Positions 11,188 through 22,440 of a DNA stretch of 64,000 bases are shown here, piece by piece (the stretch's first letter is position 1; every line of letters starts with the position of its first letter). The DNA comes from Rhipicephalus microplus (Eukaryota; Arthropoda; Arachnida; Ixodida; Ixodidae). A program made the translations under genes and the position numbers. Below the pieces are notes generated by a model. The model was not told the origin of the DNA and did not search any database. It saw only the letters and a list, made by a program, of their open reading frames with translations. The DNA is taken from positions 58,468,771 through 58,532,770 of the forward strand of contig NC_134705.1 of assembly GCF_043290135.1 (NCBI RefSeq), given 5' to 3'.

Positions 11188-12720
11188 CTAAATGGCCAAG
11201 CACTGTGATTTGATGACATCCAAAGTGACATTTGGACGAGTTGAGCTGCAGGCCAGCGCGACGGAAGATTCCCAGTATAGCTGAGAGGTGCTCTATATGA
11301 GTTTCAAATGTTGGTGAAAAGACGATGACGTCGTCCAAGTAGCACAAACAGGTGGACCATTTGAATCCTCTGAGCAGGGAGTCCATCATTCGTTCGAAGG
11401 TGGCTGGAGCGTTACAAAGGCCGAAGGGCATGACCTTGAACTGATATAGGCCATCAGGGGTGATGAATGCCGTCTTCTCACGGTCCATTTCATCTACCTC
11501 TATCTGCCAGTAGCCGGAACGAAGGTCTATGGAGGAAAAATAGTAGGACCGATAGAGGCAATCAAGCGCATCATCTATTCGTGGCAGAGGGTAGACGTCT
11601 TTTTTGGTAATTTTGTTTAGGTGTCGATAATCCACGCAGAAACGCCATGCACCGTCTTTCTTGCGGACTAGCACTACAGGAGAAGCCCAAGGACTGCAGG
11701 ATGGCTCAATGATGTCCTTGGCGAGCATTTTGTCGACCTCACTTTGAATGATGTGACGCTCGGCCGCCGACACCCGATATGGACACCTATGAATAGGATG
11801 CTCATTACCAGTGTTTATGCTGTGGCTCATACCAGTAGCTTTCCCCAACGGACGGCTGCTGATGTCAAAAACGTCGATGTAGGACAGCAGAACCCGGTGG
11901 AGCTCTTCAGTCTGCTGCGGCGTTAAGTTGGAAGCGATCATAGAAGTAATAGCGTTGTCGGAGCGAGTGGCAGATTGATGTTGAGCGTGGGGGGTCAGAA
12001 GGAGCGGCCATCGGGAAAACATCTACCGCATTGTCTTCTGAGGTGCAGAGCAAGGCCAAAGAGATCCCTTGTGGCAGAACTTGAGGTGTCAAGCTAAAGT
12101 TGACAACTGGGAGGCACGTAGAATTTCTTGCGACGGACAGAATGGTGTGCGGTAATGTAATGCCACGGCTTATGAGAACATCGGTGATAGGGGTCGGAAC
12201 ATAGTCACCGTCGGGAACTGGTGGTATTGAGACAAGCTCTATGTAGGTCAGTGTCTGTGGAGGGAGACGCGCGTGTCCCGTTGTGCAGAGGCGACTCGGC
12301 CGTTGTGCAAGAGGTTCTGTTGCGGGCAAGTGTAGATGGAGCGTACTGGTCGAACAGTCTATGATGGCAGAATGCGCGGACAGGAAGTCGAGGCCTAAGA
12401 TTACGTCGTGGGGGCAATTATCAAGGACAGTGAAGAGAACAACTGTGTGTCGATCCGCAATGCTTACACGAGTGGAGCACATTCCAACGGTAGATGCTAT
12501 TCCACCATCCGCAACACGGACGAACTGAGTGGTCGCAGGGGTTAGGACCTTCTTGAGCTTGTGGCGAAAATCACTCGTCGTCACGGAAAGTTGGGCGCCG
12601 GTGTCTACAAGAGCAGTGACATGTACGCCATCTACTTGTTCGTCTATGAGGTTCCGTTTTGTCGGTATCATCAAAAGAGGATTTTCGGTCAGTCCGAGCG
12701 ATGCAGCGCCACCTCCAGGG
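11188..12720 (-). pseudogene. Gypsy protease and reverse transcriptase, truncated
   Basis: The upstream frame carries an aspartic protease with ALVDTGAQLSV (active-site DTG) and ILGLDFL. A frameshift near 12000 leads to the reverse transcriptase, which has SPWASPVVLVRKKDG, WRFCVDYRHLNK, DLRSGYWQIEV and the catalytic CYLDDVIVFS. The core motifs are all intact, but the frame ends in the connection region at GHLVDANQT and no RNase H or integrase follows. The protein would have cut Gag-Pol and copied the element's RNA. Confidence 0.88.
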
Positions 12721-12939
12721 GCTGCAACGCTTAGTTTTCTGTCGGAGAACCTCGTGGGAAGGCGGGGGAAGATGGTCGGCGGGACTGTGAAGAACGAGAC
12801 TGGCGACGTTGGGGGATGGAGAGCGGGAGTAGCGGTGTTCAGAAGCAGGTTCCTGGGCAAAATGGTCGCGGCTGGTCTCATGGCGATAGGCAGGACGTGC
12901 ATAGAAGGGACGAGAGGACGGTTGTGCAGGAGGACCCCA

Positions 12940-13929
12940 GCGACTTCTGCAATGGCGAGAAATGTGGCCGATTCTGCGACACGAGAAGCAGATCGGCTTG
13001 TCATCGTGTGTTCGCCATGCGGACGGATTACGGAACGTTGAGGGAGAGCCAGTCGTGAAGGGACGTGCAGGCGTGTATCGGGGCTGGTAGTCGGTGCGGG
13101 GAGGCGGTGAGATAGAGTGAATTCCCAAGCTGGCGATTTCCTGCCGGACGACTGCTTGAATGAGAGACAACGTAATTGGCGGAGAGGGGTCAGGGGACGT
13201 TGGCCCCACCTTAGCTGGAGCAGCCGCTTCAAGCTCCCGCCTGACGATTCGCGTCAAGTTGTCACAGGTGTCTGGTGGATGATATGTGTCGAGACACGAT
13301 GACGTCGCAGTGGTGTTCGGGAGGCGCTGGAACTGATGGGAGATGCGCCTGTTTTTAGCTTGTTGGAACCGGCGGCTTTCTTGAATGATCGCATCAACAG
13401 ATGACACATTGTTAAATACCAACAAGTTGAACGCATCATCGGCGATACCCTATAGGATATTAACAACTTTTTCAGGTTCGGACATATTTTCGTCAACTTG
13501 GCGGCCTAGTGAAAAGACAGCCTGAATGTAACCGGTGTAGAGCTCCGTGGAAGATTGTGCGCGAGTCGACAACTCATTTTTCGCAGCTTCACGACGACCA
13601 GAGATGTTGCCAAAAAGCTCACGGATCTTTACCTTGAAGCTGACCCAGCTTGTTATGTCATGCTCGTGGTTATCAAACCAAACACGAGGGGTTCCGTCGA
13701 GATAAAAGATGACGTTTGCGAGCATAAGAGTGGGATCCCACCTGTAAGTGGCGCTGACGCGTTCGTAAAGGCGTAGCCACTGGTCGATGTCGGAACCCTC
13801 GCTGCCCGAGAACACGCCGGGGTCTTTGAGCGCGGGAAGCTTCACTAAAGTTGTTGCGGGCGCTGGGTTGACAGGCTGGGCAGAAGGGCGGGCTACCGGA
13901 GAGGATGTAGCCGAGTCTTGAGTGGTCAT
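12940..13929 (-). pseudogene. Gypsy Gag polyprotein with one nonsense codon
   Basis: ATG at 13929. Residues about 35-150 form a retrotransposon Gag domain (GSEGSDIDQWLRLYERV, then VIFYLDGTPRVWF and WVSFKVKIRELF). The frame meets TAG at 13450-13452, then continues in the same frame. Near 12990-12949 it reaches a CCHC zinc knuckle, CFSCRRIGHISRHC, which binds RNA in Gag proteins. Past this the Pol frame takes over in another phase. The single stop suggests a fairly young insertion. Confidence 0.85.
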
Positions 13930-14100
13930 GTTGTAAGCCGCGAGGGAGCGTCCGCTTCGGAGTTCCGTGGCAAGGATGGGGATCGCACAACTCCACCAAA
14001 TATGTTACGAGGAGACTGACTCAGAGGGGTAGTCACCGATGTATTTACAGCTGGTTAGATGAGCAGCGCCAGGGACAGAGATTAGCTCGCGCTGCGACGG

Positions 14101-14254
14101 AACTGCGACGGAACTGGACTGTTCTACAAGCTGCTGCCAGAGAAAACCCTTGCATTTGCTGGTGACCCCTGCCACGGCGGCAAGCACAGCAAAGAGCGGC
14201 TCACTGTCTTCGTTGGCAGCAACATGTCAGGCAGCGAGAAGCTTCTATTACTAA
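14101..14254 (+). pseudogene. Tigger transposase, middle segment
   Basis: It resumes the transposase interrupted at 11087 with [16 protein letters not shown], where the first catalytic Asp of the DDD triad sits in NCD, and continues through [17 protein letters not shown] to SGSEKLLLL. The usual NCDETG motif has Glu changed to Gly. It is cut again at 14254 by the element at 14255-16172. Next to the junction an 11-base unit (CTGCGACGGAA) occurs twice in tandem. Confidence 0.8.
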
Positions 14255-16172
14255 TATAGTCGAGCCCGCTCATAACGAACCTGAGAGTGACGCGGCATCC
14301 TTTCGCTGTATCCCGAAGTTCGTAGTAAATGAAACAGCTTTTAAAAAAAGTTGCGAGTGAAAGCACAAACTTTTATTGCCCCGAAAGTCCGTGATGCACG
14401 TGTTTCGAAAAGCAGAAGCGTTAAGGGCGGTTTCGAGTTCATTTAAAACGGCAGAGTGCTCGTTCGCCGAGGCCCTTGGCATAAGCTACATGAGGCACTG
14501 GCTCCAAAGTTTCGTAGTTCTCGCAATCCAATTCCTCCAAATCGCTCTCCCCATGTATCTCATTCACAATGCCCCAATCCGTGCATGGTTCCGCAGTGTC
14601 GGCACCATCATCGGCCGTAATTAAACCATCGCAACAGATGTCCCACCCGCTCTCCCAGGTCGGAGTCGATGACGCGCTGCCACAAATCGCCGCCGCAGTG
14701 GTCCTGTTCGGAAGCTTCAGGCTCAACATCGGGCTCGACGTCGACGAAGTCGGCCTCGCAAAAACAGTTTCACGCGCATATAGCCGTCACCACCACCCAG
14801 GAAATATTCACCATCTCAACAGCTGAATACCGGAACGCCCGAAACGGCAAGTTGGCTGCCAGGTGGTCAATAGCTATGAGCAAGCGCTCCGCAACGCGGC
14901 ACCTAACGCGCGGATTACGCTCAAGCCATGCGGTCACACTTTCGACGTTTTGTTGAGCGGCAGGAAAAAGCGTGCTAGTCCTCCCGTTAGCCATCATGAC
15001 CACACAAGCACACCAAGAGCGAGCAAGACGTGCACATGCGACACACATGCCAGAATGCGTGGAACAGCTCTGGGCCCGTTTGTAGTCAGAAAACGAAACT
15101 TATTCGAGCCATCGTGGCGGGCGTCTCGGAGCGGTGGAGACGGGCAAAAGGGTTGTATCAAGAGAGGAGAGCAGACTTGCGAAAGAAGGGCAAAGAGTTG
15201 CGATAAAGAGAGGGGAGGATGCGGCGGGAGGGCGACCTTGAAAACCAAAACACATGGTAAGTAGGCAGGTTAGGTGGCTTGCTTGAAAGGTTCGTGAAAC
15301 TCGCGCATAGAAAAACTTGGAAATAATGCCTGCGCGCGCAGAAGTCAAAGCATTAGCACCTAGATCTGTGCGCGCGGCGGTGTTCGAAGAATCGGCGGCC
15401 GTAGTCAAAAAATGGTTTTGTTGTGCCGGTGGCTTTGCGTGGCCTCACGAACTTCGATATTTCGCAATTCGTTCTGCGCAAATTAACAGCCGTTTTCGCG
15501 TTTCCACACGCTTGCGGAAGACATGCTGAGCCGAGTGTGAAGTGAGCGAGAACAAGTTCTAAACACGAAACGAATTGCAAATTATCAGAGTCGGTGAGGT
15601 AGCGTACGCGCATGCACTAGATGCAGACTATCGCATACAGTCGGTGGCCGACGATGTTGGCAAATGTTCTGGTCACTCCAGGCCGGGGACACCAACGACA
15701 GTACCAGCGATCAAAAACAGGGTAGATGGCCGACCGGTCTTCGAAAGATCAGTGGCAGTGTGAAAACACGGGTCTCGTCTGGCAATGAGAGGTGCTGAGA
15801 GTAGCGGGAGGACAAATGACGGAGGGGTGCGTAACAAAAAGCAGTCGGGGCATGAAGAAAGGAATCAGCTTTCCTTCCTCTGTGGGTTGAGGAGAACGGC
15901 ACTAGAGGGTCGCGGAGGCAGGGTCGGCGTTTAACAATAGGAATGTATGGGCACCTCGCCGATGCGTGATCGGTGGTCGAAATTGGTTTTCCGGGAAGTT
16001 GGCAGACCGCCCACTCTGTTCCCTGTAACCGACCAGCGGCGCTCAGAGACATTTGTTGTAAGTGCGATTTCGTGCCATTGAACCAATGTATATTTTCACA
16101 GTCTGGCGGATATTGTTTGTTTTAAGGGAAAGTTCGTTTTAAGTGGAGCCGTGTTATGTGGGCTCGACTGTA
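14255..16172 (-). mobile_element. Second Tigger-family derivative inserted in the Tigger gene
   Basis: The left end TATAGTCGAGCCCGCTCATA and the right end (inverse TACAGTCGAGCCCACATAAC) form terminal inverted repeats, and the Tigger frame closes across the insertion (LLL before, IGKSKQPRCF after). A minus-strand open stretch at 14439-14729 has an acidic tail resembling the C-terminus of Tigger proteins, so this is probably an internally deleted relative. The right part, 15603-16172, recurs at 42457-42975. Confidence 0.75.
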
Positions 16173-16985
16173 ATAGGCAAGTCGAAGCAGCCAAGATGTT
16201 TCAAAGGGGCAGTGACTGTGCCTGTTCTTTATGAAGCCAACAAGAAGGCGCGGGCAACGCAGCAGTTGTTCGAAGCTTACGTGCGCAAGCTGGACAGAAG
16301 GTTTGAGCAGCAAAATCGAAGAGTTCTGCTGTTTGTGGACAACTGCACTGTGCATGGCCACATCAAGGACCTAAAGGCTATACAGATTGAATTTCTGCCG
16401 CCGAACACCACAGCAATCCTGCAGCAGACGACCAAGGCGTGATTCGGAACTTGAAGCATCATTCCAAATCATGCATGCTTAGTCGCGTGGTTCTCGGGAA
16501 AAGCTACGCTGTTGACCTCAGGTCTGCCGTCGGCATGCTAGCGGAATCATGGAAGGCGGTTACGCAAGAGACTCTCTCTACGCAACTGTTTTTGCCAGGC
16601 AGGCTTCACACTCGACATCGAGACGGCTGTCTTGCCTCAAGTGGACAGCGTGTGTGACGAACTGCTATCCGCGGATATTGCCTTCGACCGTCTGCGCACT
16701 GCCGGCATGTCGATTCCAGTTGGAATAACTTTTGAGGGCTTCGACGACGCTGACAAAGACGTTGAGCTATGTGCAGACTTGACCGATGACAAAATCATTC
16801 GTCAAGTTACAGAGGATTGCGACGACTCCGACACCAAGAACGAAGAGTCATCTCCTACACAGTCAGCGAGCTCGGAGTAGACAGGAGCACTGGTGACACT
16901 GTCATCGATGAGCAGCGGCAACTTGACGTTGACTGAAATTGAGGCTGACATGATCGCAGGCAAGTGGAACACCGTGCAAAAAACA
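16173..16985 (+). pseudogene. Tigger transposase, C-terminal segment
   Basis: It opens with IGKSKQPRCFKGAVTVPVLY and runs through the second catalytic strand, VLLFVDNCTVHGHI (Asp in VDNC), and LPPNTTAILQQ. A frameshift follows where the third catalytic motif should be, then GVIRNLKHHSKSCMLSRVV in another frame. The last frame has the acidic tail (ELCADLTDDKIIRQVTEDCD). Together the three segments make a nearly full-length but broken transposase of about 500 residues. Confidence 0.8.
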
Positions 16986-17262
16986 TAGGCGACTTCTTTG
17001 AGCCCAAGTGCTGACCTATGAGGTAGTGCCGGTTAGTCGGATTTTTTCTTTTATATATATATAAACGGCTCTTTTCAGAGCCACCTAAGTGATGCATTGA
17101 CTCAATTGCAATGGTAATCTTGTACTCCGGTCGTTACCTTCTGTGCCAGCAAAAAATACCCACAAAATAAGGTGCGTTTTTACAAGCATTCCTTTTTCCG
17201 GACTGCCAGATTTTCCGGATGTTTTCGCGGTCCCTTGAGGGTCTGGGAAATCGGACGTCAAC

Positions 17263-17940
17263 TGCAGTTGAACAAAAAAAATTTTTGTGTGTGTAATCAA
17301 ATTTTTTGAAAGTGCACAATTTCTATTCTGCTAATTGATAATGCCAGGAAATTGTTAGTGATATTGTGTGAAATAGCGATATGTTTTAGATATGTTGGGT
17401 TTTTTTTTAGTTGCCGCATGCCCCCCTGCTGTCTCATTGGCTCTCTTCCTTCATCTTTCTTCCAAAAAAAAAATGGCCTCCACATCACTAGCGCCTCCTT
17501 CCTCCTCTTTTTTCATAAAACAGAATGCAGATAAGAACACGTGACAGAAAGAGATTTGGACAAGTATGTGTTACCAAGATCAATGAATAACCAGCACGCC
17601 CAAACCTTCTCCCTTCTTCCTCTGATCGCTCGCCAATTCGCTCACCATACAGTATGTCTAAGAAGCTTTAGTAACAAAAGCTGCCGAAACAAACCAAGCA
17701 ATTTGTCGACAACGTCTATGCCTAAATGAGACTGACGCAACTGGGACTCTCCGTCGCTTCCGTGTACCGTCCTGTCAGCCAACTTACCTGCGTAAGCAAG
17801 CGTACTGTTGCATGGCTCAATGCGGATTATTTATTTTTGAACTTTAGAACCAGCGCTAACTGTGTAGATGTTTAGAAAGCATGAAATTTTACAGACCTGC
17901 CGGGGTTTAAATGTAAACATTCGACAGATGTCTGTCAAGT
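17263..17940. other. Unassigned intronic stretch
   Basis: It holds T-rich and A-rich tracts near 17270-17285 and 17400-17410. No exon or terminal repeat is recognised. Confidence 0.4.
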
Positions 17941-17959
17941 TGGTTAGGTAAACTGGGAA

Positions 17960-18235
17960 AACGATTTTAACTCCAACCAAATTAAGATACGTGAGGCGGT
18001 TGGCCAACAGATAAATTTCAACGAAACGACCATCCTGGTCGAGACTAACTGGAAGAGAAGGCTACTACTCAAGTCATGGCATATACAGTGAACGGCCCAA
18101 AACATCAACTGTGCCCTCCAAACCCTTCTCCCTGTGTATCCACATGGACTATGCTTCTTGACAAAATGGGGGATCACTAACCGCCCCGCGAGGGCCTTCA
18201 AGATGCCGCTGCGACATCGCCACAGTTGCCCTCTG
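17960..18235 (+). pseudogene. Possible Penelope-like element, C-terminal fragment
   Basis: One plus frame reads NETTILVETNWKRRLLLKSW, then HIQ, a stop, TAQNINCALQTLLPVYPHGL. This resembles the end of GIY-YIG endonuclease domains of Penelope-like retroelements, where an E..W..R...E.W.I motif is followed by NIN and LPPVY. The fragment is short and has stops, so the match rests on a few residues. The rest of the element is not seen. Confidence 0.35.
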
Positions 18236-20033
18236 AGGTAGGAACCGAGTTGGTTTCAAAACGTCAGGTTCTTGCGTATTTTCACGTACCTTACTTTGGT
18301 TGCTGTTCAAATTGTTTTCTCAGTGCCGGGGTTCACATGCCTTCCTGTTCTAAGTAAGTATTCTAACGAATGCAACATAAGATTGCTATACTGAGGTGTG
18401 CATAACTGGCACCATGCAGTATCGTAAGTGACGACCGCATGCCCCTACAATTTTCATGACGGAGACGAAAATGGGCAGCAGTTGAGATTGAGCACAGGAT
18501 TCGTGAGTTCGGCAGTGGGGCGAGGTCGTTGCTATACAGTTCCTGAGCCGCAAAAGCTTGTGAGGAGTGGGCCACTGATGCCTTTTGGTGGCAGCCTAAC
18601 TCAACGCGATCCAAACTGAATTTCACCTCGCGCCACAGGATTTACAATACAGTAGAGTGACTTGTTGGCTGAGTTGGTTCATTCTTATGGTAAATTTAGC
18701 GCCTCTCGTCTTGGTATTTGCGCTAAGTCTACTGTAAGGATGTGCAAGCTGCTCTTCGAAACGCCGTGCCTGTGCTATGTAAGCACTCTACACACATCAG
18801 TTTTCAGCTCTAGATAAGTACATTTCAGTGCATGCCCTAAAAACTGCAGCGTTGAAAGTATTCACGTCATTTCTGGATGACTCATAATGACAGACAAATG
18901 AAAGAGTTGGGAACGAAACGCCAATATGCCTGCACGCTCGGTAATCGTGGTTGAACGCAACCTACGAAGGAGCACATGCAAAGAAATGGACTGCAGAAAA
19001 TATGCATCTGTCACGCCGAAAGTGGATCCGAGACAAGTTTACAGGGGACTACACTGGCGCAGTAACACCGAGCAGTTAGCTCCGCCCCCATAGCTTTCCC
19101 TTCATTGCCACAGAAAGTTGTCCCCGATTATATCTGCGCAGCACAACGAAGCTCACAGGCTCGACAGGAGCACTTTCATCAAGAGCTTGGTTTAGATTAC
19201 AATTGCTGAAAACACTGCTACTATAAAAGGTGCAGCAACAGCAGCGAGTCGGCATGCCCCCATTGGTCTCGCTTTTTCACAACTGGCTGCTGCAGCTGAT
19301 GCGTCCGCTCGTGTCATTTCTGCTAGCATATTTCTCAAAACAACGTTCGAAAAAGTGCAAACTGTTTTTTTTTTTTTTCAGTGCTTTGCGTGCATAACTA
19401 GATGTCGATATAAATTTAAATGCTGAAGAAACTGGCTAAATGGAATGAATTTTCAAAGTGGCGAATGCGACAGTGGTGGGATGTACAAGGTGCAGAATAA
19501 ATGTTAAATTTTTTTCATGCGGACGTGGTGTCTTGGCCACTCTGCCGTTTTTATTTTCACTTCGCTTCTCAAATGAGCGCTCATGGACCAATTTTTTTTT
19601 TTCATGTCAACTTTGCACCACAGTTTTCCAGCCACTTAAGAGGTGAAGCGAGTGAATTTTCACTAAGGTTTGCCACTTTCGCTCCCTTTGAGCAGCATGA
19701 GAGAGGAAACTGCGGCACGGCTTTATTCCTTTCCTGCAGCTTTCTTGAGAGACATTGAAGGCATATAAGTTCAAAAGTTCATTATGAACTTTTCAGCAAG
19801 GAGCGATTGACCTCAATAAAGTCCTTGGTTATCCTCATGATCAACTTAACTTGTTTTGGTTCGTGCTAATTTGAGATGATACGAACATTTTCTGTGCTTC
19901 CTATGAATTCGTATCATTGAGATTCTACTCTAATAACATCCCCCATACTTTCCTTCACATCATTTTGTGTCAGTTCTCATTAAGATACGAGAAAGTAGCT
20001 CTGTTTTTCTTATGCGAATTGTGTCCTGTCCAG
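18236..20033. other. Unassigned end of intron 1
   Basis: No coding or repeat family is recognised. Homopolymer T tracts lie near 19365-19378 and 19591-19600. The last bases, GTCCTGTCCAG, are the acceptor of exon 2. Confidence 0.45.
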
Positions 20034-20171
20034 ACCCAGGAGCTGATGTTGTGCCGCAACACCGTCGGTCAGCTGGGCTTTCACGTCCAGTCTGAGGGGC
20101 TGGTCACTGAGGTCGAGCCGCACGGCCTCGCCTGGGAAGCCGGGCTTCGACGAGGATGCCGCCTACTTGAG
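20034..20171 (+). CDS. Sipa1l: SIPA1L-like gene, window exon 2 (first half of PDZ domain)
   Basis: Exactly 46 codons, phase 0 at both ends. It begins [18 protein letters not shown], and the GQLGF loop is the carboxylate-binding loop of the PDZ domain. It continues through [20 protein letters not shown] to LLE. The wording around [11 protein letters not shown] is distinctive for the SIPA1L PDZ domain. The donor is GAG|GCAAGT, again GC instead of GT, and the next exon continues ICKVAVATL in frame as in the family. PDZ domains of this family bind C-terminal peptides of membrane or junction proteins. Confidence 0.93.
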
Positions 20172-21213
20172 GCAAGTGCAACACATTCCCCAAACTGTGC
20201 CTTCTTCCTTTGGAACGTGTCAGTTTTGACGGGGGCCCTGCAACACTTTTTAAAGGGGCCATGACATAATAACCCCACCCAATTGCAGTGTTCAGCAAAA
20301 AATAGACGTAGGGGATTTATTTTATGTGTACATGTATCAAAAATGGACTGTAAAGGAATATTCTAGAATATTGAATTTCAAATTTATTTTAAATAATACT
20401 TAATCACGAATATTTAAAGCACGACAAAGGCCAATGGTGAAACTTGGCTAGGATGCAGTATCTAATACTAACTCTTAACGTCATTACAGAAGGCTTTCTG
20501 TTGAAACTTCACTAGTGCAGTGGCTCAGAAGTGAGCACATAAGATTGCCGCACATCATGGCTCAAGCAGAAAAAGACAGAAAACAGTCCAGGAGACTGTT
20601 GTTAAACTGCTAACATAAAAAAATAACCAGCACTGAGCTCGAACTTAGAGTCAAGTGGTTCAAAAATACTTGCGTGGCTCCTGACCCCAAAAAAAGGATG
20701 ATCCTTTGAAGTTCTAGAAAGAGCAAAGAGCTGCATTTTATCCAGGTATCGCCAAAATTGCTTTGTGATACCGTCCCATCTCTGCCACTGAGGCACCTAG
20801 TGAGTACATGTTTTCAACTGCCAAAAACAGTGCAACATTAGGCGAGGTATCCTTAAGCTGGTCATGTGGAAGTGCTTGTGTTTCTGCCTGATAAATTGTA
20901 GTCTTTCATTGGCAGTCACTCACCACGTCATGTGCCCAAGAACATGACAAGATTGTATTTCTTTGTTGGTTTTTTTTAATTTTAACACTCTTTCGTAATA
21001 AATATTGACGCGTGTCTACATGTGGACAAAAACAATGATGGGGGATTTAGTGGACATGAGGTAGTGGGCCTCTAGCTGAACTCTAGACTGAAAAAGACGA
21101 TCTTGTGGCTCAGCTGTTGAGAACACGCTGCTTTCATTGTCTCAAGGTGTACCTGTGTTTAGTTCGCGTTGTACCGCGACACTAGTGGAAGTGCTGGGTA
21201 GCAACCCTGTCTG

Positions 21214-22440
21214 ATGCTCCACACGCCCGCTGGGGGCCGTTCATCGAGTCCAGACATATTGTCACCTGTAGAAACTCCGGTGCATCGCTCCAGTCGACGG
21301 TTGCGAAGCCTCGCACCAGAGCTCACTCACTCGCCGGAACTTTTTAGGCGCCGCACGCTTCAACCAATGGCCAACGCAAGCCCGCAACAAGTGCCCCAAG
21401 GCAGCTTTCCGACGCACCCATCTCAGGTGACCATGTTTCAACCCCTCGTTCCGATCGCTTTAGTGGCAGTGCCCATGAAGACGTTGATGACTGGCTTGAC
21501 CACTGCAAGCGTGTTGCCAAGGTCAATCACTGGTCGGAACAGGAAAAGCTTTCTCGCGTCTATTTCTACCTTGATGACGGTGCTCGTACTTGGTATGAGA
21601 ATAGAGAAGGCAATCTGTCAGCTTGGTGCAAATTTCGACAGAAGTTCGTCGATACCTTCGCCAATGTCGATCGAAGAGACTGTGCACGGCAGTTATAGGA
21701 GCTACGGGCTCAGAAACCCAACAAAACCGTTGCAATGTTTGGCGAGGACATAACTCGTTTCTTTCATCGAGCTAACCCGCACATGACGGAAGATAAAAAG
21801 TTGAGTTACCTCATGCGCGGTTTCGAGGAACAGCTTTTCACCTGGCTGCTGCGCAACCCTCCAAGTACCGTGGTTGACTTCATTAAAGAGGCTACGGTTA
21901 TCGAGCGGGCCCTTCATCAACGCTGCATGCAATATGACCGCATATCCAGCAATGTACCAATCAATGCTATTGCCATGACTTTTGAGAGTCAGAGCTCCTT
22001 GAGAGACTTGATTAGGGAGATAGTTCGCAAAGAACTGCAGAGGATACGGATTTCGGTTGCTGAAAATCCCATCATGTCGGTCGCTGAAGTCGTACGCGAC
22101 AAAATCCACCAAACGTTGTCTACGACTGGTCCTGATGCTCAGCAGCGTCCTATGAGCTACGCTGCTGCTTTCCACGTCCACCACCCGCTATGCCGACGCT
22201 GTACCACCAGGTGCCGATGGCCCCCTGGTCTCCGCTGCAAGAGCAGACACTGCATCAACCACCCAAGCTCCAGCCATACAACTAACCGTCCACAGCCACC
22301 CTATGGGCATCGACGCCAGGGGAGATGCTCAGACGTCCACTGACTCGAAAAACAGATGCTTGGCGCACAATGGGCAGACGTCCGCTATGCTTTCACTGCG
22401 GAGGTGCAGGCCATATTGCCTGTTAATGCTGGCATCGAGG
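21214..22440 (+). pseudogene. Gypsy Gag with frameshifts
   Basis: The first frame (21214-21753) carries a basic N-terminus, then shifts. The second (about 21735-22343) holds the rest of the Gag domain, with AMFGEDITRFFHRANPHMTE and LMRGFEEQLFTWLLRNP. A third short frame near 22370-22410 has the zinc knuckle beginning LCFHCGGAGHIAC, whose last part is lost to a stop. At least two frameshifts separate these parts. Confidence 0.75.

Larger units (their letters stand above)
11088..14100 (-). mobile_element. Ty3/gypsy LTR retrotransposon, 3'-deleted, inside a Tigger gene
   Basis: Reading right to left: a probable 5' LTR fragment (about 14100-14003, ending ...CTCGTAACA), then a primer-binding-site-like TTGGTGGAGTTGTGCGATC, Gag, protease and reverse transcriptase. 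The reverse transcriptase breaks off near 11188 at GHLVDANQT; RNase H, integrase and the 3' LTR are missing. A short LTR-like stretch at 11088-11187 lies between the break and the Tigger sequence. The Tigger coding sequence resumes at 14101 with [16 protein letters not shown], which shows that the retrotransposon landed in an existing Tigger. Confidence 0.85.
10262..17262 (+). mobile_element. Tigger-type transposon split by two later insertions
   Basis: Three separated segments (about 10262-11087, 14101-14254 and 16173-17262) read in order as one Tigger transposon of the same family as the element at 37719-39869. Both subterminal regions match that copy when inverted: GGCACCGTCAAGTTCCCCATAGAA near 10290 on one side, and the block containing CTGGCAGTCCGG (minus strand) near 17205 on the other. 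The first gap is a gypsy retrotransposon, the second a different Tigger derivative. The very ends are mutated, so the limits are approximate. Confidence 0.8.
4437..20033 (+). other. Intron 1 of the SIPA1L-like gene (15.6 kb, GC-AG)
   Basis: It joins exon 1 (phase 0 end) to exon 2 (phase 0 start), with donor GAG|GCAAGT and acceptor TGTCCAG. Most of it is transposon sequence: a MITE at 4741, a MULE element at 5043-9305 carrying a LINE, a SINE at 9455, the nested Tigger/gypsy complex at 10262-17262 and a probable Penelope remnant near 17950. At least 12 kb of its 15.6 kb can be assigned to mobile elements. Confidence 0.8.

Noticed and set aside
12283..13302. Several plus-strand open frames across the gypsy element
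   Set aside because: They are antisense to Gag and protease, whose motifs (zinc knuckle, DTG) are on the minus strand.
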